DNA of 5,659 nt from an uncultured Prevotella sp. (GTDB taxonomy: Bacteria; Bacteroidota; Bacteroidia; Bacteroidales; Bacteroidaceae): positions 1-5,659 of the forward strand of contig CAAFRM010000077.1 of the NCBI GenBank assembly GCA_900765465.1, written 5' to 3'. The position numbers and the translations under genes were made by a program. Every line of letters starts with the position of its first letter. The first letter of the stretch is position 1. This document shows, piece after piece, positions 1-5,029 of the stretch. The notes beneath the pieces were generated by a model. That model saw only the letters and a list, made by a program, of their open reading frames with translations, was not told the DNA's origin and ran no database searches.

Positions 1-57
1 ATCATGGGCTTGGAGCAGCCAGCTGATATGACAGGTGAGAACTTGATTATTGACTAA
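1..57 (+). CDS. gpmI: 2,3-bisphosphoglycerate-independent phosphoglycerate mutase, C-terminal end (partial)
   Basis: Only the last 18 codons are in the window, followed by two adjacent TAA stops (55-57 and 58-60). The visible residues run I-M-G-L-E-Q-P-A-D-M-T-G-E-N-L-I-I-D. This matches the usual end of cofactor-independent phosphoglycerate mutase, where a 'hMG-E-P--MTG--L' segment closes the alkaline-phosphatase-like fold. The enzyme interconverts 3-phosphoglycerate and 2-phosphoglycerate in glycolysis and gluconeogenesis in the cytoplasm, using Mn2+ and no 2,3-bisphosphoglycerate. The metal-binding residues and catalytic serine lie outside the window. A strong hairpin begins 12 bases after the first stop, so this is probably the end of its transcript. 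The main doubt is the short length: a short-chain dehydrogenase tail ('TG-N-I-D') was considered, but the full pattern fits phosphoglycerate mutase better. Confidence 0.82.
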   Translation: MMGLEQPADMTGENLIID

Positions 58-68
58 TAATAATTTCG

Positions 69-101
69 GAAGTCAAGGCTTTTTGGAGCCTTGACTTCTT
101 T
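69..101 (+). terminator. Strong hairpin terminator after gpmI
   Basis: A perfect 12-bp inverted repeat (69-80 with 87-98) encloses a 6-base loop (81-86, TTTTGG). A short T tract follows (99-101, then AACTT). The stem is long, but the T tract is short for a textbook intrinsic terminator. The 3' arm ends 16 bases before the ung ATG. The hairpin therefore either ends the gpmI transcript immediately before ung or forms part of the ung leader. Confidence 0.75.
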
Positions 102-114
102 AACTTAAAACATC

Positions 115-780
115 ATGGACGTAAAGATAGAAGAAAGTTGGAGACAGCATATAGGTGACGAGTTCAACAAGCAGTATTTTGTTGACCTCACAAACTTCGT
201 GAAAGAGGAATACCTGCGTACGCCTTGTTATCCTCCGGGCCGTTTGATTTTCAATGCCTTCAATCTCTGTCCTTTTGATGATGTGAAGGTAGTGATTATC
301 GGACAGGATCCATACCATGAGCCAGGGCAGGCAATGGGGTTGAGTTTCTCTGTGCCAGATGGAATCACTTTTCCACCATCATTGATTAATATATTCAAGG
401 AGATTCAGATGGATCTCGGTACTCCGATGCCAGCCACGGGCGATTTGACCCGCTGGGCAAAGCAGGGAGTCTTGTTGCTCAACGCCACCCTTACCGTTCG
501 TGCCCATCAGGCAGCGAGCCATCAGCGCAAGGGCTGGGAGCAGTTCACAGATGCCGCTATCCAGGCGCTCAGCAAGGACAAGGAACACCTGGTGTTTATT
601 CTTTGGGGCGGTTATGCCCGAAGCAAGGCAAAACTCATTGACACGAGCAAGCACCTGATATTGGAAAGTGTGCATCCTTCGCCATTATCTGCCAACCGTG
701 GCGGATGGTTTGGCAATCATCATTTCTCCCGCTGCAATGCGTATCTGCAGCAGAACGGAATTGTGCCTATCCAATGGTAG
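115..780 (+). CDS. ung: Uracil-DNA glycosylase (family 1)
   Basis: This enzyme removes uracil from DNA, arising from cytosine deamination or dUTP incorporation, and starts base excision repair in the cytoplasm. At 221 residues it is the normal length for family 1 UDG and appears complete. The water-activating motif GQDPYH is at residues 63-68, with catalytic Asp65. Phe78 in G-L-S-F-S-V is placed to stack on uracil, and Asn123 in L-L-L-N-A is the uracil-reading asparagine. The HPSPLSA motif at 187-193 supplies His187 and the DNA-intercalating Leu191. The start is well fixed, because an in-frame TAA lies at 106-108 and this ATG is the first possible start after it. No purine-rich Shine-Dalgarno is visible; the upstream bases are A/T-rich, as is common in Bacteroidota. 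No key residue is missing. Confidence 0.97.
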   Translation: MDVKIEESWRQHIGDEFNKQYFVDLTNFVKEEYLRTPCYPPGRLIFNAFNLCPFDDVKVVIIGQDPYHEPGQAMGLSFSVPDGITFPPSLINIFKEIQMDLGTPMPATGDLTRWAKQGVLLLNATLTVRAHQAASHQRKGWEQFTDAAIQALSKDKEHLVFILWGGYARSKAKLIDTSKHLILESVHPSPLSANRGGWFGNHHFSRCNAYLQQNGIVPIQW

Positions 781-796
781 GCACACCTATTTATAT

Positions 797-836
797 ATAG
801 CTATCCACTACTCATGGGTAGCTATCATTATTTAAT
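797..836 (+). terminator. Hairpin after ung, weak terminator candidate
   Basis: A 10-bp stem (797-806 with 816-825, one G-U wobble at 804/818) surrounds a 9-base loop and begins 16 bases after the ung stop. The downstream tract (CATTATTTAATAT) is AT-rich but has no uninterrupted T run. It is probably a transcript-end structure for ung, though read-through into the next gene cannot be excluded. The rest of the 781-872 spacer is AT-rich, and I recognise no convincing Bacteroidota promoter (TTTG...TAnnTTTG) in it. Confidence 0.45.
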
Positions 837-872
837 ATATATCAAAGACATTTATTCATCTCAAGAAACATT

Positions 873-1508
873 ATGAAGAAAGACGAACTGCGTATTCTGC
901 AGGTGGGCAACGTGTTGGTTTCACCTGATATCATCACTGAAAAATTCTGTTGCGACCTTGATGCCTGCAAGGGTGAGTGCTGCATCGAAGGCGATGCGGG
1001 AGCTCCTGTTACCCTGGATGAAATCATGGAGATAGAGGATGCGCTCGATGGGGTTTGGGATGATCTCTCGGCTTCTGCCCAGGCTATCATTGATAAGCAG
1101 GGTGTGGCTTATACGGATATTGAAGGCGATTTGGTAACGAGTATCGTGAACGGTAAGGACTGTGTGTTTACCTGCTACCAGGATTTGAAAGACTTGGGCG
1201 ATGGACATACCATTCCGAATTGCTGTCTTTGTGCCTTGGAGCGTGCTTATCGCGAAGGCAAGTCGAAGTTTAAAAAGCCAATCTCCTGTGCCTTGTATCC
1301 TATCCGTGCCAAGGATTTCGGAAACGAAGTGTATGGCATCAATTATAACAAGTGGCGCATCTGCAAGGATGCCATCAAGAAGGGTGAGGAGTTGAATCTT
1401 CCGGTTTATAAGTTCCTGGAAGGTCCGCTGATTGAGAAATTCGGCAAGGAATGGTATGATGAGCTTTGCGAAGTGGCAGAGCAATTGCTTGCCGACTTGG
1501 AAGATTAA
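873..1508 (+). CDS. DUF3109 family protein, cysteine-rich
   Basis: A 211-residue protein resembling the DUF3109 family, which is widespread in Bacteroidota and related to YkgJ-type zinc/iron-binding cysteine-cluster proteins. No biochemical role is established that I know of. Thirteen cysteines are visible. The N-terminal cluster is Cys26, 27, 32, 36 and 37 (F-C-C-D-L-D-A-C-K-G-E-C-C). A middle cluster is Cys97, 101, 117, 118 and 120, followed by Cys139 in the S-C-A-L-Y-P-I-R motif, Cys164 (W-R-I-C-K) and Cys199. The layout suggests bound metal, possibly a Zn site or Fe-S cluster, which is inference. There is no signal peptide or membrane segment, so it should be cytoplasmic. It starts 92 bases after ung in the same direction and ends 31 bases before a convergent gene. 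The ATG at 873 gives a natural M-K-K start with an A-rich upstream stretch (AAGAAACA). Family assignment is fairly sure; function is unknown. Confidence 0.85.
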   Translation: MKKDELRILQVGNVLVSPDIITEKFCCDLDACKGECCIEGDAGAPVTLDEIMEIEDALDGVWDDLSASAQAIIDKQGVAYTDIEGDLVTSIVNGKDCVFTCYQDLKDLGDGHTIPNCCLCALERAYREGKSKFKKPISCALYPIRAKDFGNEVYGINYNKWRICKDAIKKGEELNLPVYKFLEGPLIEKFGKEWYDELCEVAEQLLADLED

Positions 1509-1509
1509 T

Positions 1510-1555
1510 AAAAAAAGAGATTTCGAAAAGCTCTTGGGCTTATTCCGAAATCTCT
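1510..1555 (-). terminator. Intrinsic terminator at the convergence point, overlapping a stop codon
   Basis: A perfect 10-bp inverted repeat (1516-1525 with 1546-1555) brackets a 20-base interior in which AAGC (1528-1531) can pair with GCTT (1538-1541). Read on the minus strand, the stem is followed directly by a run of seven T (complement of A1510-1516), the classic intrinsic terminator arrangement. The stop codon of the minus-strand gene (complement of 1540-1542) lies inside the hairpin and the 5' arm is its final coding sequence. On the plus strand the hairpin begins 7 bases after the DUF3109 stop but lacks a T run, so it may end that transcript less efficiently. Confidence 0.8.
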
Positions 1556-2481
1556 AATCCTTCAATATGGACTATATCGCTCTTTTTGAATCTTCCGTTC
1601 CAGGTAATCGTATAGATTCTTCTGTTCTGAAATTTGAAACGGAAGAAGGCCTGTTCATCCAATTCCCCGTTGCAAATGTATTGATAACCATTGATGTACA
1701 GCTTGGCGCCTCTGTGGGCATCTCGCAGAGTGAGGCGGATGGTGCCATGGAAAGGGCGACCGAAGTCGATGTTGTAACCACCCAGGGAATCTGTAAACGT
1801 ACATACGGGTTCCAATACATTATATAATGTGTTCTCTGCCTTGAAAACCTTGTAGTCTTTGTATTCCTTATATCCTTTGTCTTCTTGGCGAGGTTGACCA
1901 TCTGGTTTGTCTTCGCTTTCTGCTGAATCCATACTTCCTGTGGGATGAATCCAGCCGTAGGGCTCATATTCTTCCGATTTCCATGCCAGCGTGTTGGTTC
2001 TTCCGTCAAAGCGCTCGATGTCGCCATGGGTGCAGTCTCTCAACTGTCGGCAGTACCATTTCCCGTCTGCCTGATGATAGAATGAGGTGGTGTCCTGATT
2101 CCATCCGTAAAACTCCAATGAAAGCTGTTTGCCGTGACTCGGTTTGCCTTCCGGCGAATACCATACGGCAATGACGTTCTCGCCGCTTCGCAGATATTTC
2201 GTGATGTCGATGGTGCGGTTGAGCAAGGTGCTATCCTTGATGCCGTCAAACTTCACGCTTCGGGTTACGTTTCTTTCGTTTACATAGAGGCGGTAGCTTC
2301 CTGTGCTGGCAATGCTGAGCGATGCCTGCAGGGGGCGACCTTCCAGAAGATAACGCTGTCGGAATAATACTTCGGCAGAGTCACTGGGAAGGGGATACGA
2401 AATCCAATGGGTACCGAACTCCTGTGCATGGGAGCTCAGTACCCAGAGTATTGAAAAGATGAGAGTCGTTAAATATCTCAT
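1540..2481 (-). CDS. Secreted protein with GH78-like non-catalytic beta domains (no catalytic barrel)
   Basis: A 313-residue protein with a Sec signal peptide: M-R-Y start, hydrophobic core at about 4-15, likely cleavage after S-H-A19. Residues about 25-125 resemble the galactose-binding-like N-terminal domain of alpha-L-rhamnosidases and GH2-type enzymes (F-R-Q-R-Y, then T-I-D-I-T-K-Y-L-R-S-G-E-N-V-I-A-V). After a charged linker (about 185-216, with GYK-EYK-DYK-VFK repeats), residues about 222-313 resemble the beta-sandwich that precedes the GH78 barrel: Y-N-I-D-F-G-R-P-F-H-G, then G-A-K-L-Y-I-N-G, ending V-H-I-E-G-L-E-I. The (alpha/alpha)6 catalytic domain is absent, and the gene stops neatly where the second domain should end, so it is unlikely to be a random break. 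It may bind carbohydrate in the periplasm or at the cell surface. It lies 52 bases after the GH95 gene on the same strand with no terminator between, so co-transcription is likely. Four cysteines (144, 150, 227, 270) could form disulfides. Domain assignment is from pattern recognition; function is inferred. Confidence 0.72.
   Translation of the reverse strand: MRYLTTLIFSILWVLSSHAQEFGTHWISYPLPSDSAEVLFRQRYLLEGRPLQASLSIASTGSYRLYVNERNVTRSVKFDGIKDSTLLNRTIDITKYLRSGENVIAVWYSPEGKPSHGKQLSLEFYGWNQDTTSFYHQADGKWYCRQLRDCTHGDIERFDGRTNTLAWKSEEYEPYGWIHPTGSMDSAESEDKPDGQPRQEDKGYKEYKDYKVFKAENTLYNVLEPVCTFTDSLGGYNIDFGRPFHGTIRLTLRDAHRGAKLYINGYQYICNGELDEQAFFRFKFQNRRIYTITWNGRFKKSDIVHIEGLEISE
1840..1875 (-). repeat. 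Four degenerate 9-base in-frame repeats encoding a Tyr-Lys linker
   Basis: Four consecutive 9-base units (1867-1875, 1858-1866, 1849-1857, 1840-1848 in coding order) encode G-Y-K, E-Y-K, D-Y-K and V-F-K at residues 203-214 of the 313-residue secreted protein. The units keep the pattern x-aromatic-Lys while differing in DNA at several positions. They sit in the charged linker between the two predicted beta domains. Such a unit could change copy number in frame by slippage, although the divergence between units suggests it is now fairly stable. Confidence 0.6.
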
Positions 2482-2533
2482 TGCTTTGTTTTCTGTCTTT
2501 TACTCTAGTTTCTTAAAACCGATGTGATTCTTG

Positions 2534-4909
2534 TTATTTGATAATCTTTGTTTCTCCAGCCTTGAAGGAGAGGACTTTCTGCTTGCCATTGTAGTTGATG
2601 GTAAGATTTCCCCCGTTCTTGCTGGTGATGCTGGCGCGGGTCATCTTGCCATTGTTCCAGGCAAGCGAAACGCCATAGTTGCCACGGGCTTTCAGACCTT
2701 TCATCTCGCCTGCCTTCCATTCCTGCGGAAGGGCAGGGAGCAAGTCCATCGTCTCGCCGTCGCATTGCATCAGCATCTCGCATATACCTGCTGTGCCTCC
2801 GAAGTTGCCATCTATCTGGAAAGGTGGATGGGCATCAAAGAGGTTAGGGTAGGTGCCACCGCTGCGGTGCTTGCTATCCTTGTAAACCTCAGGACTTACG
2901 TAGGTGAGCAACTTGCGGTATATCTGATAGGCCTTGTCGGCACGGTGCAGTCGAGCCCAGAGGTTGATTCTCCAGCCTGTACTCCAACCGGTGGAGTTAT
3001 CGCCCTTGATTTCCAAAGTCTTGGTTGCGGCAGCTGCAAGTTCCGGAGTCTTGTTTACCGAAATCTGGTGGAACGGATAGAGTCCGAGCAGGTGCGACTG
3101 GTGTCGATGATGCCAATCCTGGTCGTCCCAATCGTGATACCATTCCAGCAGATTGCCTCGCTTGCCGATGTGGTAAGGGCGCAGACGATTGAGAGCTGCT
3201 TGCAACTGCTGCTGATAATCGCTGTCGATGCCCAGGGCTTTGGCTCCCTTGATGGTGTTCTTGAAGAGTTCGCGGATGATAGCGAGGTCGGCGGTTCCAC
3301 CATAGAAACTGCTGCCACGGTAGCCCTTATCGGTGATGTAGTCAGCCTCTGGCGATGTGCAAGGGGCGGTAATCAGCTCGTTGGGGTTGTGTGGGTTCGG
3401 GATGAGCCACGCAAGCAGGAAGTCGGCTGCACCCTTCATCAGCGGGTAGGCGGTGGTGCGAAGATATTCTGTATCGCGGGTATAGTCGTAGTGATCCCAA
3501 AGGGTTTCTACGAGCCAGGCTCCACCCATCGCCCAGTTGCTCCATTGCGGACTCTCGTTTCCGGTTCCCACAGGATTGCTCATCGCCCAGGCGTCTGTAT
3601 TGTGTCCGGCGCACCATCCCTTGTCGATGCCATAGAAGTGCTGGGCATTGTGTCGGCCTGTCACCGACATGCCTTCAACCAATCCGTCTACCGGGGCAAC
3701 CAGTTCTGGGAGGTTGGTAACTTCTGCCGGCCAGTAATTCTCTTCCAGGTTGATGTTGATGGTATAGTTGCCGCGCCACGGCGAATAGAGGGCTGGTGCC
3801 CAGAGTCCCTGCAGGTTGGCTGGCACGCCCTTGGTTCTACTACTGCTGATGAGCAGGTATCTGCCATACTGGAAATAGAGCTGTTCCAGGTAAGGATTGC
3901 TCTCGTGGTTGTCACTGTAGGCGAGCAACTGTCTGTCGGTAGGGCGGGTGGCATCAAACTTGGCTCCTTTCAGGCTCAAGCTTACTCTATCAAAGAGCTT
4001 CTTGTAGTCAGCGATGTGGCGTTGCTTGAATTCATCGTATGTAAAGTTGGCGAGATGCCAGGCATCATCGGCTATGTTCTCGATGTATGGAGCTCCTTCC
4101 TTCACGGGATGCTTGTCGAAGCCGTTGTAACTTGTTTCGTTGATGAGATAGATGATAGCCTCGCTTACATCCTTCAGATGGAGGGTAGAATCACTTGCCC
4201 ACACCTTTCCGTCGGTGTTCTTTACCTGAAGCATGGCACAGTAATGCGTACTGTTGGCTTCATCTCCGAGAACATGTCCCGTCATGGTGAGCTGTCCTCT
4301 GGATGCTTTCACCTGATGGGGAATGAGGGAGGTGAGGGAGATGTCGCTGTTGATGGCTCGCTTTTGGGAAGCACTCAGCTTGATGGCAATCATCTTGTCG
4401 GGATGAGAAGCAAAATACTCTTTGGTGTATTGGATGCCGTTGCGTTTGTAATGAACAGTAGCCAGGGAATTGTCGAGGCTCAGTTCGCGGTAATAATCCG
4501 TAAACTCGCCCTGGTTGCAGTCTTTGATGTTAATCATGCCCAGTGGCTGATAGAACTCCGAGTTATGGCCTTGCACATAGTGTTGCAGGGAATCAGCGGT
4601 CTTGTAATCCTCCTTGAACAGCGCCTCTCTGATTTTCGGAATCCACTTGTAGGCTTCGCCACCTTCGTTGGGATTCACGGGCACGCCCGTCCAGAGGGTG
4701 ATGTCGTTGAGCTGGATGGAGTCGTTGTTGGCTCCACCGTAAACCAGTGCACCCAGTTTGCCATTGCCTAGCGGCAGTGACTCTTCGAAGGCGTATGCAG
4801 GCTTGTTGTACCACAGCTTGTTGGGCAGTGGCCCTTTACTTACTGTTGCCGCCTGATTGCTCAGAAAGCCTGAGGCAGCTAGCGCAAACGTGAAAAGCAG
4901 ATGCTTCAT
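2534..4909 (-). CDS. Secreted GH95 alpha-L-fucosidase / alpha-L-galactosidase
   Basis: A 791-residue glycoside hydrolase of family 95, an inverting enzyme class that releases terminal alpha-L-fucose (typically alpha-1,2) or alpha-L-galactose. A Sec signal peptide (M-K-H start, likely cleavage near N-Q-A20) with no lipobox points to the periplasm. The N-terminal beta domain spans about 32-265, beginning L-W-Y-N-K-P-A with the family pattern E-S-L-P-L-G-N-G-K-L-G-A at 43-54. The (alpha/alpha)6 catalytic domain spans about 330-705 and a C-terminal beta domain about 715-791. The catalytic set known from Bifidobacterium AfcA appears intact. Asn385 and Asn387 (I-N-I-N-L, before N-Y-W-P-A-E) match its water-activating asparagines. 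Glu521 (T-S-P-E) matches the general acid and Asp700 (F-Q-I-D-G-N-F-G-G) the paired Asp. Thr383 lies two residues before Asn385, where fucosidases usually carry His, which may favour L-galactose. The length is typical and no break is seen. It is the first gene of a probable two-gene unit, with no SusC/D or transporter in view. Confidence 0.93.
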   Translation of the reverse strand: MKHLLFTFALAASGFLSNQAATVSKGPLPNKLWYNKPAYAFEESLPLGNGKLGALVYGGANNDSIQLNDITLWTGVPVNPNEGGEAYKWIPKIREALFKEDYKTADSLQHYVQGHNSEFYQPLGMINIKDCNQGEFTDYYRELSLDNSLATVHYKRNGIQYTKEYFASHPDKMIAIKLSASQKRAINSDISLTSLIPHQVKASRGQLTMTGHVLGDEANSTHYCAMLQVKNTDGKVWASDSTLHLKDVSEAIIYLINETSYNGFDKHPVKEGAPYIENIADDAWHLANFTYDEFKQRHIADYKKLFDRVSLSLKGAKFDATRPTDRQLLAYSDNHESNPYLEQLYFQYGRYLLISSSRTKGVPANLQGLWAPALYSPWRGNYTININLEENYWPAEVTNLPELVAPVDGLVEGMSVTGRHNAQHFYGIDKGWCAGHNTDAWAMSNPVGTGNESPQWSNWAMGGAWLVETLWDHYDYTRDTEYLRTTAYPLMKGAADFLLAWLIPNPHNPNELITAPCTSPEADYITDKGYRGSSFYGGTADLAIIRELFKNTIKGAKALGIDSDYQQQLQAALNRLRPYHIGKRGNLLEWYHDWDDQDWHHRHQSHLLGLYPFHQISVNKTPELAAAATKTLEIKGDNSTGWSTGWRINLWARLHRADKAYQIYRKLLTYVSPEVYKDSKHRSGGTYPNLFDAHPPFQIDGNFGGTAGICEMLMQCDGETMDLLPALPQEWKAGEMKGLKARGNYGVSLAWNNGKMTRASITSKNGGNLTINYNGKQKVLSFKAGETKIIK

Positions 4910-4976
4910 AAATCCTGTTTTGTTAGTTGTTAAAATATGATGCCTGGGGTTGCGGTTCCTTGGAGGGCAGCAACCT
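4910..4976 (-). promoter_or_regulatory. Upstream leader of the GH95 gene with a short hairpin
   Basis: About 67 bases separate the gyrB terminator T tract from the GH95 ATG, so the GH95 promoter must lie in or just before this stretch. It contains a 6-bp perfect inverted repeat (GGTTGC 4948-4953 with GCAACC 4970-4975), extendable by one G-U pair at 4947/4976. An AT-rich stretch nearer the start reads TATTTTAA on the minus strand and only loosely resembles the Bacteroidota -7 element TAnnTTTG; no matching -33 TTTG is visible. An AGGA sits close to the start codon (complement of 4913-4916). A promoter is needed here by position rather than recognised by sequence. Confidence 0.35.
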
Positions 4977-5011
4977 AAAAAAGGGGGAAGACTCCTGTTG
5001 AGTCTGCCCCC
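4977..5011 (-). terminator. Intrinsic terminator of gyrB
   Basis: On the minus strand a 12-base stem (5011-5000 with 4994-4983) contains a single mismatch and encloses a 5-base loop (4995-4999). Five G-C pairs form its base. A run of six T follows directly (complement of A4977-4982). It starts 18 bases after the gyrB stop codon and separates gyrB from the GH95 gene on the same strand. Confidence 0.9.
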
Positions 5012-5029
5012 AATATGTTCGTGTTAACT

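Noticed and set aside
1..57. C-terminus of a short-chain dehydrogenase/reductase
   Set aside because: The T-G-E-N-L-I-I-D end is reminiscent of that family, but the preceding M-G-L-E-Q-P-A-D-M fits the C-terminus of cofactor-independent phosphoglycerate mutase much better, and the Gly-Gly expected after the Asp is missing.
921..1484. A 187-codon minus-strand open frame across the DUF3109 gene
   Set aside because: It is a same-register mirror of the DUF3109 gene with no recognisable motif, while the plus-strand frame shows the cysteine pattern of a known family.
2531..4771. A 746-codon open frame on the plus strand, antisense to the GH95 gene
   Set aside because: Its codons are the exact complements of the GH95 codons (same register), so it only needs the GH95 gene to avoid TTA, CTA and TCA codons. 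It begins at a TTG, has no recognisable domain, and the GH95 frame shows full family motifs and a signal peptide. The same register effect explains the long antisense frames over ung, the DUF3109 gene, the 313-residue gene and gyrB.
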